A stretch of DNA of 64,000 bases from positions 34,626 to 98,625 of the forward strand of contig JAAEZH010000002.1 of NCBI GenBank assembly GCA_018222965.1, in the 5' to 3' direction. This document shows positions 19,241 to 28,307 of this stretch, piece after piece. How positions within the stretch are numbered: the first letter of the stretch is position 1; each line of letters opens with the position of its first letter. Origin of the DNA: Bacteroidota bacterium. GTDB taxonomy: Bacteria > Bacteroidota > Bacteroidia > Chitinophagales > Saprospiraceae. The notes under the pieces were generated by a model that was given only the letters and a program-made list of their open reading frames with translations, searched no databases and was not told the DNA's origin. A program made the position numbers and the translations under genes.

Positions 19241-19981
19241 ATGAAGATACTCGTTTGTGTAACCAAAACGCCCGAAACGACGGCTCGTATTGCTTTCAAA
19301 GACAATAATTCGAGCTTCGATACCGATGGGGTGCAATTTATTATGAATCCGTATGATGAGTGGTATGCCCTCGTGCGTGCCCTCGAATGGAAAGAAGCCG
19401 ATGGCGGTTCAGTCGCTGTTGTCAATGTAGGACCTCCTGCCAATGATACGGTAATCCGCAAAGCACTGGCAATCGGTGCCGATGAAGCGTACCGGATTAA
19501 TGCAGAACCGCAAAGCAGTCTGGCAGTAGCCAAACAAATTGCCGCTTTCGCGAAAGACAAAGGCTTTGATGCCATCTTTACCGGTAAAGAGTCTATTGAT
19601 TACAATGGTTCGGAGATGGGAGCGATGCTGGCTGAATTGCTCGACCTTCCTTATGTTTCCTTCGCCAACTATATGGATGTTTCCGGAAATTCGGCAACAA
19701 TATCCCGGGATATTGAAGGCGGAAGTGAAGTGGTAGAAGTAGAAACTCCTTTTGTACTGAGTGCCTCCAAAGGGCTTGCAGAACAACGCATCCCAAATAT
19801 GCGGGGAATTATGATGGCTAAGCGCAAGCCACTCAACGTAGTCGAACCCGTTGAGGCAAATGATCTGGCCGTTGCAGTAGCATATGAACTGCCACCTGCT
19901 AAAACAGCTGTGAAACTGGTTGATCCGGATAATATGGAAGAACTGGTTCGTCTGTTGCACGAAGAAGCCAAGGTTATCTAA
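19241..19981 (+). CDS. etfB: electron transfer flavoprotein subunit beta
   Basis: 246 residues. The beta subunit of ETF binds AMP and, with EtfA, carries electrons from acyl-CoA dehydrogenases to the quinone pool. The start MKILVCVTKTPETTARI is typical, MNPYDEWYALVRALEWKE is the family's NPxDExAxE-like segment, and TGKESIDYNGSEMGAMLAELL with FANYMDVSG completes the fold. The C-terminal recognition loop is RGIMMAKRKPL. etfA follows after 49 bases in the same operon. Confidence 0.95.
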   Translation: MKILVCVTKTPETTARIAFKDNNSSFDTDGVQFIMNPYDEWYALVRALEWKEADGGSVAVVNVGPPANDTVIRKALAIGADEAYRINAEPQSSLAVAKQIAAFAKDKGFDAIFTGKESIDYNGSEMGAMLAELLDLPYVSFANYMDVSGNSATISRDIEGGSEVVEVETPFVLSASKGLAEQRIPNMRGIMMAKRKPLNVVEPVEANDLAVAVAYELPPAKTAVKLVDPDNMEELVRLLHEEAKVI

Positions 19982-19998
19982 GACCAGCCTTCTTTATT

Positions 19999-20028
19999 CA
20001 CTCAACTCTCAACTCTAAACTCTCAACT
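19999..20028 (+). repeat. short tandem repeat just before etfA
   Basis: CTCAACTCTCAACTCTAAAC is followed by TCTCAACTA: imperfect repeats of ACTCTCA ending two bases before the etfA ATG, where a ribosome-binding site would be expected. Confidence 0.65.
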
Positions 20029-20030
20029 AT

Positions 20031-20990
20031 ATGGCAGTTTTAGTATTTGCCGAAAGCCAAAACGGAAAATTTAAAAAGAACGCCTTCGAGGCGGTAACAT
20101 ATGGTGCCCGTACAGCTAAAGCAATGGGCACAGATTGTATAGCACTTTGTCTGGGTGTAGCTGAAGGTGCAGACCAGTTGGGCCTGTACGGCGCTTCTAA
20201 AGTACTTCACAACGGAGACGAAAGCCTGAACAAACTTGACAGCCAGGTCTACACGGCGGCTATTGCACAGGCAGCTGAAAAGACAGGGGCAAATGTCGTT
20301 ATCCTTTCGCACAGCTCTACCGGAAAATCCCTGCTTGGCCGATTAGCTGCACGCATGGACGCCGGTTCTGTTTCCGGTGCAAATGCAGTGCCGGTAACCG
20401 ACAACGGCTTTAAAGTGAAAAAGGGTGTTTTCTCCGGAAAAGCATATGCCTGGTATGAGATCAAGTCCGACAATAAACTGATCTCTGTTATGGGCAACAG
20501 CATCCAACCAGAGCAAACAGGCGCTGAAGTTGGTGTCGAATCCATCGAACTGGATTTGCCGGCATCAAAAATTACCGTGAAGGAGGTGAAACGGGTAGAA
20601 GGTACAACACCACTTCCGGAAGCGGAACTGGTTGTTTCTGCCGGTCGAGGTATGAAAGCTCCGGAAAACTGGGGCATCATCGAAGAATTGGCTGATGTGC
20701 TCGGTGCAACCACCGCCTGCTCTCGTCCGGTAGCGGATACCGGCTGGCGCCCGCATCACGAACACGTAGGACAAACAGGTATCGCAATTCGTCCTAACCT
20801 GTACATCGCCGTTGGTATTTCAGGAGCTATTCAGCATCTGGCAGGCGTAAACAACTCCAAAGTAATCGTAGTGATCAACAAAGATCCAGAAGCTCCTTTC
20901 TTTAAAGCAGCAGATTATGGAGTGGTAGCCGACTTGTTTGATGTCGTGCCTAAACTAACCGAAGCAATCAAAGCCCTTAAGGCAGGATAA
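20031..20990 (+). CDS. etfA: electron transfer flavoprotein subunit alpha
   Basis: 319 residues. The FAD-carrying subunit of ETF. N-terminal adenine-hydrolase-like domain (AVLVFAESQNGKFKKNAFEA), then the conserved FAD domain: SAGRGMKAPENWGIIEELAD, ACSRPVADTGW, HVGQTGIAIRPNLYIAVGIS, GAIQHLAGVNNSKVIVVINK and the final DYGVVADLFDVVPKL. It pairs with etfB immediately upstream. No purine-rich ribosome-binding site is present; a CTCAACT repeat occupies that position. Confidence 0.96.
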   Translation: MAVLVFAESQNGKFKKNAFEAVTYGARTAKAMGTDCIALCLGVAEGADQLGLYGASKVLHNGDESLNKLDSQVYTAAIAQAAEKTGANVVILSHSSTGKSLLGRLAARMDAGSVSGANAVPVTDNGFKVKKGVFSGKAYAWYEIKSDNKLISVMGNSIQPEQTGAEVGVESIELDLPASKITVKEVKRVEGTTPLPEAELVVSAGRGMKAPENWGIIEELADVLGATTACSRPVADTGWRPHHEHVGQTGIAIRPNLYIAVGISGAIQHLAGVNNSKVIVVINKDPEAPFFKAADYGVVADLFDVVPKLTEAIKALKAG

Positions 20991-21033
20991 ACAGCCTTGC
21001 GCCCTTCTGATCCTATTCTTTAGGGCGTAGGTT

Positions 21034-21064
21034 TTGTTCTTAGTATAATATAGCGTACTTTTGC
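21034..21064 (+). promoter_or_regulatory. promoter of rpsO
   Basis: TTG (21034-21036), 19 bases, then TACTTTTGC (21056-21064): a full Bacteroidota -33/-7 pair, 48 bases before the rpsO ATG. Confidence 0.85.
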
Positions 21065-21111
21065 GCGGCTGTAATTGATTTTCGTAATCACCAACGGTAA
21101 AAATTAAACTA

Positions 21112-21387
21112 ATGTCACAGTATTTAGCAAAAGAAAAGGTGGAGGAAATCTTCAAACAATATGGAGGAGATTCCAAGAACACCGGATCAGTAGAAGGCCA
21201 GGTTGCGCTTTTTACTTTTAGAATCAAAGGATTGTCTGATCATTTGAAATCAAATAATAAAGACCATTCCTGCCGTCGTACTCTTCTATCTCTCGTAGGT
21301 AAGCGCAAGCGTTTGCTGAAATACCTCGAGAAAACAGATATTGAAGGCTACCGTAAATTGATTCAGGAATTAGGTATTCGGGGGTAG
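21112..21387 (+). CDS. rpsO: 30S ribosomal protein S15
   Basis: 91 residues. uS15 binds 16S rRNA early in central-domain assembly. YGGDSKNTGSVEGQVALFTF, RIKGLSDHLKSNNKDHSCRR and LLSLVGKRKRLLKYLEKTD match the family along the whole length; DHSCRR replaces the usual DxHSRRG. As in many bacteria rpsO precedes pnp, but here a strong terminator separates them. Confidence 0.96.
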   Translation: MSQYLAKEKVEEIFKQYGGDSKNTGSVEGQVALFTFRIKGLSDHLKSNNKDHSCRRTLLSLVGKRKRLLKYLEKTDIEGYRKLIQELGIRG

Positions 21388-21394
21388 TCCCGGG

Positions 21395-21428
21395 AAAAGT
21401 GTTCCACCTGCCAGGTGGAGCACTTTTT
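21395..21428 (+). terminator. terminator of rpsO
   Basis: AAAAGTGTTCCACCTG / CCAGGTGGAGCACTTTT, a stem of about 15 bp with one mismatch, then a T-run, 7 bases after the stop. Confidence 0.92.
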
Positions 21429-21685
21429 TATTTTCTAACCTGGCCATCCAGGTTTGATTTTCTGCTACTGCACTCCTACACCTCTCTTTTACGCCTGTTT
21501 GAATTTCTGACTAATTTAATAATCAAACAGGCAAATCAGAATGGAATTTTTAAGCGCAATATTTCCGTCTTTTAATACCGGGGTTTTTAACACCCAGGTT
21601 TGAAACGGTCAATGCAGCTTAACGCGATCAAAATGTACCTATCCCATTCGGTACGAGCTACTATCACAATTGAAAAACGATTAAA
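21429..21685. promoter_or_regulatory. pnp leader with long-range hairpin
   Basis: GCCTGTTTGA (21493-21502) and TCAAACAGGC (21523-21532) are perfect 10-bp arms around 20 bases, and AACCTGGCCATCCAGGTT (21436-21453) forms a smaller stem. No gene is present. In enterobacteria the pnp leader stem is cut by RNase III for autoregulation; a similar role here is inference. Confidence 0.45.
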
Positions 21686-23902
21686 ATGGGTATGCAAAAT
21701 CCACTTTCTACTTCCTTTAATTTGCCCGACGGGCGGGAAGTAGTTATCGAAACCGGTAAACTTGCCTCGCAAGCAGACGGTTCTGTTGTCGTAAAATGCG
21801 GCGACACTATGTTATTTGCCAGTGTAGTTTCTTCAACGACTATGCGCGAAGGACAATCATTCTTTCCGCTGTCTGTAGACTATCAGGAAAAATATGCGGC
21901 TGCAGGCCGTATCCCTGGCAACTTCTTCCGCCGCGAGGCGAGACTCTCCGATTATGAGATTCTGATCTGCCGTCTGGTAGACCGGGCGATTCGTCCGCTG
22001 TTTCCGGAAGGTTATTTGTATGACACTCAGGTGATCATCAACCTGATCTCAGGTGATAAAGAAACATTGCCGGATGCCTTTGCTGCATTGGCAGCTTCAG
22101 CAGCTCTGGCTGTATCTGATATTCCTTTCCAGGGGCCAATCTCTGAAGTAAGAGTAGCCCTTATAAAGGGAGAATATGTAATCAATCCTCACCGCTCAGA
22201 CCTCGAAGAGGCAGAGCTCGACGTCATCGTTGCCGCTACCATGGATAACGTTATGATGGTGGAAGGAGAAGCAGATGAGTGTTCCGAGAAGCAATTGGTT
22301 GAAGCCATTAAAATTGGCCACGATGCCATCAAAGTTCAGATTGAAGCTCAGCTTGATCTGGCAAAACAAGTAGGAGAGAAGGCAGCGGTTAAACGCCCTG
22401 ATCCGGAAATTCCTTCGGATGAAACCATCGCAGCCCTCGTTGCAGATCGCACCAAAGACAAAATCTACGAAGTCTCTAAAGGCGCCCTGGACAAAGATAC
22501 CCGCAAAACCCGCTTCAGCGAGATCAAAGATGAACTCATCGACGGACTCACAGAAGAAAAAGGGGAAGAGTGGATGGAAGAAAATGGCGAATTGGTTAAA
22601 TCCTATTTCGGTAAACTCAAAAAAGAGGTTATCCGTGAAATGGTGATGGCTGAAAAGATTCGCCTCGACGGAAGAAAGCCCGATGAGGTACGTCCGATCT
22701 GGACAGAGGTTAATTACCTGCCTTCCGCACACGGTTCAGCTATCTTTACCCGTGGAGAAACACAGGCTCTGATGTCTCTGGTTCTGGGTACCAAACTGGA
22801 TGAATTGATGGTGGATACTGCCCTGGACTTTGGCTTCTCCAACTTCATCCTGCACTACAACTTCCCGGCTTACTCCGTAGGCGAAACCAAGCCAATGCGC
22901 GGACCGGGTCGTCGTGAGGTCGGACATGCCAACCTGGCTGCCCGCTCTTTGAAAAAAGTAATGCCAAAAGAATTCCCTTATACAACGCGTCTGGTTTCAG
23001 ATGTACTTGAAAGTAATGGTTCCTCTTCTATGGCAACTGTTTGTTCCGGTACTCTGGCACTGATGGACGGCGGCGTGCAGATTTCTGCTCCTGTTTCCGG
23101 TATCGCGATGGGGATGATCAGCGATGGAGATCGTAACGTGATCCTGAGCGATATCCTGGGGGATGAGGATGCACTGGGTGATATGGACTTTAAAGTAACT
23201 GGTACAGAAAATGGTATCACTGCCTGTCAGATGGATATCAAGATCGACGGTCTGCCATACGAATTGCTTGAAGAAGCACTCGAGCAGGCACGCCAGGGTC
23301 GGATTCATATCCTGAATGAAATGGCTAAAACCATTGAAAAACCAGCCGAAGATTACAAGCCACATGCTCCGCGTATCGTTGAACTGATCATCGATAAGAG
23401 CTACATCGGTGCCGTTATCGGACCTGGTGGTAAAGTAATCCAGGACATCCAGGAAAAAACAGGTACGACCATCAATATTGAGGAAAAAGGAGACAAGGGT
23501 ATTGTAAATGTATCCAGTTCCGACAAAGCCAGTATTGATGCTGCTGTAGCAAGAATTGAAGATATTACCTTCACTCCGGAAGTCGGAGATGTCTATGAAT
23601 CTATTGTGAAAACAGTAATGCCTTACGGCGTATTCGTAGAGTTTAAAGGAGGTAAGAGTGGATTGTTACACGTTTCCGAAATCTCTCACTCACGCATCGA
23701 CAAAGTTGAAGACGTATTCAGCGAAGGCGATGAGGTGAAAGTGAAACTGATTGGTGTTGATCAAAAAACCGGTAAAATGCGCCTCTCTCGCAAAGCACTC
23801 ATCCCACGCCCGGATCGGGGTGGAAATGATGACGGCGGACGTCGCGATGACCGGGGTGGTCGAGGCCGCGGACCAAGAGACAATGACCGCAATAGAGATT
23901 AA
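21686..23902 (+). CDS. pnp: polyribonucleotide nucleotidyltransferase (PNPase)
   Basis: 738 residues. 3'-5' phosphorolytic exoribonuclease. Two RNase PH-like domains (first with KYAAAGRIPGNFFRREARLS; second with IRLDGRKPDEVRPI, FTRGETQAL and EVGHANLAARSL), a linking alpha domain, a KH domain (IDKSYIGAVIGPGGKVIQDI, about 565-620) and an S1 domain (GDVYESIVKTVMPYGVFVEF, about 630-700). It ends in a Gly/Arg/Asp-rich tail of about 30 residues that could bind RNA or a partner. ATG at 21686 and 21692 are both possible starts. Confidence 0.97.
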   Translation: MGMQNPLSTSFNLPDGREVVIETGKLASQADGSVVVKCGDTMLFASVVSSTTMREGQSFFPLSVDYQEKYAAAGRIPGNFFRREARLSDYEILICRLVDRAIRPLFPEGYLYDTQVIINLISGDKETLPDAFAALAASAALAVSDIPFQGPISEVRVALIKGEYVINPHRSDLEEAELDVIVAATMDNVMMVEGEADECSEKQLVEAIKIGHDAIKVQIEAQLDLAKQVGEKAAVKRPDPEIPSDETIAALVADRTKDKIYEVSKGALDKDTRKTRFSEIKDELIDGLTEEKGEEWMEENGELVKSYFGKLKKEVIREMVMAEKIRLDGRKPDEVRPIWTEVNYLPSAHGSAIFTRGETQALMSLVLGTKLDELMVDTALDFGFSNFILHYNFPAYSVGETKPMRGPGRREVGHANLAARSLKKVMPKEFPYTTRLVSDVLESNGSSSMATVCSGTLALMDGGVQISAPVSGIAMGMISDGDRNVILSDILGDEDALGDMDFKVTGTENGITACQMDIKIDGLPYELLEEALEQARQGRIHILNEMAKTIEKPAEDYKPHAPRIVELIIDKSYIGAVIGPGGKVIQDIQEKTGTTINIEEKGDKGIVNVSSSDKASIDAAVARIEDITFTPEVGDVYESIVKTVMPYGVFVEFKGGKSGLLHVSEISHSRIDKVEDVFSEGDEVKVKLIGVDQKTGKMRLSRKALIPRPDRGGNDDGGRRDDRGGRGRGPRDNDRNRD

Positions 23903-23934
23903 TCTGGCATAAGCCAATGATCGAATAAAGTGTT

Positions 23935-23968
23935 AAGGCGTTCAATCTTCATGATTGAGCGCCTTTTC
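23935..23968 (+). terminator. terminator of pnp
   Basis: AAGGCG-T-TCAATC / GATTGA-G-CGCCTT with loop TTCAT, then TTCTTTT; one internal mismatch. Confidence 0.87.
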
Positions 23969-24241
23969 TTTTGGGAAAAGTATGTATTTTACCGGGGCAA
24001 GTACTCCGACGCCAGACTTGGTCATCCAATTGACAACCATATATTGTTTGTTAGTTTATGAGCAATTTTTTGTAAAATTTGGCTTTCGGGGATTGCAGCC
24101 TCTCCAAAGTTTTTTTTATTCTTAAGCAACAGTTAGAAACTTTTTTTCGGTTAATTAGTGTTGTTGTGTAGAATACATGGATGAAAGTAGCTTGAAACCG
24201 AATTCAATGCTCAAATCACATTCCGGTAAAACGTACGGCAT
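23969..24241. other. spacer upstream of rpoD
   Basis: About 270 bases, no gene. It contains long T-runs (24104-24150) but no clean TAnnTTTG box, so the rpoD promoter is not identified. Confidence 0.35.
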
Positions 24242-25111
24242 ATGCGTCAGCTAAAGATTACGAATAAGATTACCTCCAGAGAAAGTCTGGCTCTGGATAA
24301 GTACCTCAATGATATAGGCAAAATTGATATGTTGACTGTCGAGGAGGAGGCAGAAATGGCCCGTCGAATCAGAGAAGGAGATCAGGAGGCATTGGATCGA
24401 CTCACCCAGGGGAACCTGCGATTTGTGGTTTCCGTGGCGAAGCAATATCAAAACCAGGGACTTTCTCTAAGCGACTTAATAAATGAAGGCAATGTTGGCC
24501 TTATGAAAGCCGCCAAACGTTTTGATGAAACCAAAGGATTTAAATTCATCTCCTACGCCGTTTGGTGGATCCGCCAGTCAATCCTGCAGGCTATCGTAGA
24601 ATATTCCCGGATAGTTCGGCTGCCTCTAAACAAGGTTGGCTCATACAATAAAATCAATGAGGCTTATCTGACCTTTGTGCAGGAGTTTGAACGCGAACCG
24701 ACCCATGACGAATTGGCTGAGGCCCTCGGCATTCCGGTGCGGGAGGTATCCAATATGCTCAAAGGCAATAACCGACATTTGTCAGTAGATGCACCCATGG
24801 GAGGAGATGATGGCAATTCGACAATGCTCGATCTCATATCCGGTGATGAGGAATTGAGCCCGGATCTTACCCTGATGGAGCAATCGCTGAAGGAAGAGGT
24901 TCAACAAGGTTTATCGATACTGTCGCCCCGGGAAGTGGAAGTCCTCTCTGCCTATTATGGACTGAATGCCCAGAAATCTCTTACGCTGGAAGAAATTGGA
25001 GATATGTATGGCCTGACCAGAGAACGGGTTCGGCAAATCAAAGAAAGAGCAATCCGCCGACTCAGAAAGTCCTACAACAAAAATGCCCTGCGATCTTATC
25101 TTGGTAAGTAG
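24242..25111 (+). CDS. rpoD: primary RNA polymerase sigma factor (sigma-70/SigA)
   Basis: 289 residues, the short form typical of Bacteroidota housekeeping sigma factors, which lack most of region 1.1. Region 1.2/2: [38 protein letters not shown], then [19 protein letters not shown] (core binding and -10 recognition). Region 3: [20 protein letters not shown]. Region 4: [20 protein letters not shown] plus [11 protein letters not shown], the -35 recognition helix. It should direct the TAnnTTTG promoters seen through the window. Confidence 0.95.
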   Translation: MRQLKITNKITSRESLALDKYLNDIGKIDMLTVEEEAEMARRIREGDQEALDRLTQGNLRFVVSVAKQYQNQGLSLSDLINEGNVGLMKAAKRFDETKGFKFISYAVWWIRQSILQAIVEYSRIVRLPLNKVGSYNKINEAYLTFVQEFEREPTHDELAEALGIPVREVSNMLKGNNRHLSVDAPMGGDDGNSTMLDLISGDEELSPDLTLMEQSLKEEVQQGLSILSPREVEVLSAYYGLNAQKSLTLEEIGDMYGLTRERVRQIKERAIRRLRKSYNKNALRSYLGK

Positions 25112-25171
25112 ACTTTTGAGAAGTTCCCGCTTTAGTAATTTACCGGCTCCATCTTCTAAAATGGAGGTTCT

Positions 25172-25204
25172 TTGGCCTGAAACCCTCAGAAGCTTTATCT
25201 TTGC
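25172..25204 (+). promoter_or_regulatory. promoter of the SH3-domain lipoprotein gene
   Basis: TTG (25172-25174), 21 bases, TATCTTTGC (25196-25204), 30 bases before the ATG at 25234. Confidence 0.8.
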
Positions 25205-25233
25205 ATGGATTTTTATAAACTCCCTGTATATCT

Positions 25234-26361
25234 ATGCGATCATTTCTGATCTTATTTATTCTATTAGCCCTAGCTGCCTGTAGTTCCGAGCAGGAAAAGG
25301 CTCCGGCTTCCGCCGAATCAGACTCTGTGCCTGTTCTTTCGGGGAATTCCGTACCATCAAAGACTATTTTAACCAGCAATATCGAATACCTGCGTCTGCG
25401 ATCTGTTCCCGGACCTCAGGGCGATATCCTGGATAATCTGGAAAGAGGCGCGAGTCTCGAATATCTGGGAGAAATGAGTTCGTTTAATACCGAAGTTACC
25501 CTGAGGGGAATAACCTTTAAAGAACCCTGGATCAAGGTAAAGACCACCAGTGGAACCGAAGGATGGGTTTTTGCCGGAGCCTTGAATTTCAAACTGGATA
25601 ACTCTTCTTCGCTCCCGGAGCAGTTAATGGATATCAGACTCAAAAGCCTATTCGGCGAAAGCCTGGCAGCATCCATGAAAGATTATCGGAAAGGCTATGT
25701 ATCGGCTAAAACCGATTTGGAACTGGGAACGCAATACGAAAATGTCAACAGCCTTAAAGAGCAGGCTGCCAATAAAATGGAATCCTTTATTCGGGTAGGA
25801 AATTCTCAGGAAGTCCCGGATCTGTTTTGGCTGGAAGAAGCAATGCCCGCTATTCAGCCACAGTTAGTTGCAGAAGGTACTGCATATGATCTGTTTCACG
25901 ATTACGCAAGCTGGCGATCCAGAGCTTCCAAAACAAGCGGGAAAGAAGATGATGTTTTCTTTGACCTCTGTATTGCACTTTACTCCCTGGATTCCATAGA
26001 ATATTACTGGCCGGTCTATTTTCTGCAAACCTGGGATTACGGCGGGCATAGCGAATTGGGAGCCGGTAAGCACGAAATGCTTCTTCGGAAAATGGATGAA
26101 ACTATTCGTTCCGCGCCTTCTTTTGCTCCCCAGATTGAAGAAATGAAGCATGCTTTAGTCGAAGATATTCTTGGACCCAATGTCACTTATTGGAATAAAC
26201 AGGAAGCTATCCTGCAAGAAATGGATTCTATTTTATTAGATCCACCAGCCATCCTGACCGAATCTGACCTTATTGCTCTCAAACAACGTAAAAAGCAGTT
26301 TGAAGATCCAGCGGCCAATGCCCTGAGTTTAAATAATCGGGATATCCCTCAGGAAGGGTAA
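25234..26361 (+). CDS. SH3-domain lipoprotein of unknown function
   Basis: 375 residues. A lipobox (LALAACSS) gives a lipid-anchored N-terminus. Residues about 45-115 read as a bacterial SH3 domain (IEYLRLRSVPGPQGDILDNL, GWVFAGAL), which usually binds peptidoglycan or peptides. The remaining 250 residues, with repeated acidic and Trp/Tyr-rich segments (DSIEYYWPVYFLQTWDYGGH), match no family I know. It has its own promoter; the next gene starts 78 bases downstream in the same direction. Confidence 0.75.
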   Translation: MRSFLILFILLALAACSSEQEKAPASAESDSVPVLSGNSVPSKTILTSNIEYLRLRSVPGPQGDILDNLERGASLEYLGEMSSFNTEVTLRGITFKEPWIKVKTTSGTEGWVFAGALNFKLDNSSSLPEQLMDIRLKSLFGESLAASMKDYRKGYVSAKTDLELGTQYENVNSLKEQAANKMESFIRVGNSQEVPDLFWLEEAMPAIQPQLVAEGTAYDLFHDYASWRSRASKTSGKEDDVFFDLCIALYSLDSIEYYWPVYFLQTWDYGGHSELGAGKHEMLLRKMDETIRSAPSFAPQIEEMKHALVEDILGPNVTYWNKQEAILQEMDSILLDPPAILTESDLIALKQRKKQFEDPAANALSLNNRDIPQEG

Positions 26362-26427
26362 TCCGTTGCTTTCTCTATGGATTAATGGGATTTGTCGGAT
26401 ATTCCCATTCTAAAATCATCTAAAGTT

Positions 26428-26436
26428 TACCTTTGC
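26428..26436 (+). promoter_or_regulatory. -7 box almost touching the next start codon
   Basis: TACCTTTGC ends only 3 bases before ATG 26440, implying a leaderless or nearly leaderless transcript. It also argues for this ATG rather than the in-frame TTG at 26392. Confidence 0.65.
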
Positions 26437-26439
26437 GAC

Positions 26440-27099
26440 ATGGGAACTGCCATTGTACTTTTGGGAACGATCGCGGCCGGAATGGCCGGAACAGCTGCTC
26501 TTTATCGGGTAGTACAAAACTTCCAGCCAGGTAAGCAAAAGATCAAGCGGGATTACGAAGCCATGTCTGAAGAGATTCGGGACATGGAAAAAGACCTGGT
26601 TCCGCTTAAGTCGGAAGAACTGGAACTCCTGTCTACAAACCAGACAGATACTTCCCGGAAAAAGAGACTGGCCGTAAAGGCAAAAGGCGTTTTTACTTCT
26701 ATTTATCAGGAACCTATGATTGCCTGGGCGAGTAGAAATTATCTGGGGGGAGATAAAAATGCACTTGTTTTGGTAAAAACAGCCCGGCATGAGTTTCTCC
26801 TTCGGGTCCGGAAAAAGCAAACGGATATATCTGTTGACAGTAAAACGGGTTTGATCCTTCATGCAGATGGAAGGCTAACCAATCCCAGAGGAAAAAAAGT
26901 ACTGGGATATATTCGCAGTTTGGAGGGCAATACCCGCAGTATTTATGTGGATCGCAGGGAAGTGGCTTCCATTCAGGTAATTCCGGAAACCTCTTCGCCA
27001 CAGCCAAGGGTATTTAATTTCATTGCAGAAAACATGTCTGCAAATGAAAAAATGCTGCTCCTGGCCATGCTGGTTACTTACCTTACAGACCCTGAGTAA
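26440..27099 (+). CDS. membrane-anchored protein of unknown function
   Basis: 219 residues from ATG 26440. One N-terminal hydrophobic helix (AIVLLGTIAAGMAGTAALY), then a charged predicted coiled-coil stretch (YEAMSEEIRDMEKDLVPLKS) and a beta-rich C-terminal half (FLLRVRKKQTDISVDSKTG, RSIYVDRREVASIQVIPE). I do not recognise a family. Its stop codon abuts the stop of the convergent propeller lipoprotein at 27100. Confidence 0.65.
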   Translation: MGTAIVLLGTIAAGMAGTAALYRVVQNFQPGKQKIKRDYEAMSEEIRDMEKDLVPLKSEELELLSTNQTDTSRKKRLAVKAKGVFTSIYQEPMIAWASRNYLGGDKNALVLVKTARHEFLLRVRKKQTDISVDSKTGLILHADGRLTNPRGKKVLGYIRSLEGNTRSIYVDRREVASIQVIPETSSPQPRVFNFIAENMSANEKMLLLAMLVTYLTDPE

Positions 27100-28158
27100 T
27101 TACCAGGGGCCATTTACTGTAACAGAAACAACAGCGTCTCCATCAAGGCGGAACAAACCCTGATAACCACCAATCCAAATCCGTCCGTCCCGTCCTTCGT
27201 AAATACACTGAACAGCACCGCTTTTTAAGCCCTCAGCTTCATGGTAATTTTGGTATTGCACACCATCGTATTTGTATACGCCATACCCTTCAGTCGGGAA
27301 CCAGATATGACCGTTGCTGTCTTCTAAAAAACTCCAAACTTCCGGACCATACACCCCATCGGCTTCAGTAACATAGGTGAATGATTTTCCATCGTATTTA
27401 CAGACTCCGTTGTGGTGTGTTGCAAACCAGTAGTTGCCATTTCTGTCCTCCAGAATGTCATTCACCCTGTTGTTACACAGACCATCTTCTTCACTTAGAA
27501 TACTTAGTTTGTTTGCTTCAGGCTGGCTGCCATCGTATATGAAAGCACCTCCGTTGGACCCAAACCACATTCTACCTTTTGAATCTTCCATAATACTGTG
27601 AATGATCTTTGAACTGGTAACGCCGCGGAGAGGGTCTGATTCTGTTTCGGGGAGTTCAAAATCCGTAAAAGATTTCCCGTCAAACAGACTGACACCTCCC
27701 AGGGTGCCGATCCAAAAAATGCCTTCACTGTCAATCATTAATGCCCAGATGTCATTGTTAATTAGACCTTCTTCTTCGGTAAAGCTGGTAAAGGCAAATC
27801 CGTCGTAGCGAATAAGTCCGGCTTCCGTGCCAAACCATACATTACCTGCCTGATCACCAACAATGCCCCTTACTGCATATCCATCAAATCCGTTGTGTAT
27901 GGAAAAGTATTCGGTGGTATCGCCATTGTATCGCACCACACCATCTCCATTGGTACCAAACCACAGGTGACCATTTTGATCCTCGTAAATTCTTCGTACA
28001 AACTGACTAAGCGGAATGCTTCCCCGGGGTTCATCGTTAACCGAAACAGGCCTGGCATCTCCCTGTAAATTTGATTTTTTGGGCTCGCTACAGGCAGCCA
28101 ATGACAAAAGAAAGAAGAACGTAATGCTTAACAATCGAAAAGAGCAGGGCTGATTCAT
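27100..28158 (-). CDS. seven-bladed Reg_prop beta-propeller lipoprotein
   Basis: 352 residues. Lipobox SLAACSE. Seven repeats of about 42 residues share the pattern (I/F)xEDxxGxxWFGTxxG(V/L)xxYDG, the two-component-regulator propeller repeat normally found in the sensor part of hybrid two-component systems. Seven are enough to close one propeller, and nothing else follows: there is no kinase, Y_Y_Y or HTH domain. It is therefore a stand-alone lipoprotein propeller, probably a ligand- or partner-binding scaffold. Role unknown. Confidence 0.82.
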   Translation of the reverse strand: MNQPCSFRLLSITFFFLLSLAACSEPKKSNLQGDARPVSVNDEPRGSIPLSQFVRRIYEDQNGHLWFGTNGDGVVRYNGDTTEYFSIHNGFDGYAVRGIVGDQAGNVWFGTEAGLIRYDGFAFTSFTEEEGLINNDIWALMIDSEGIFWIGTLGGVSLFDGKSFTDFELPETESDPLRGVTSSKIIHSIMEDSKGRMWFGSNGGAFIYDGSQPEANKLSILSEEDGLCNNRVNDILEDRNGNYWFATHHNGVCKYDGKSFTYVTEADGVYGPEVWSFLEDSNGHIWFPTEGYGVYKYDGVQYQNYHEAEGLKSGAVQCIYEGRDGRIWIGGYQGLFRLDGDAVVSVTVNGPW

Positions 28159-28307
28159 GGATATGCTTTATTAAATCATCTGGTAATGCCAGTAAACCTA
28201 AGCAAGCCCTGCCATATCTGCAATTTCTGTAATGCGCTTAACAGGTGGATAACAAGTTCTGAGAATACTGAGGAGTATTGATTAAATTGGCAAACACATC
28301 AATTCCA

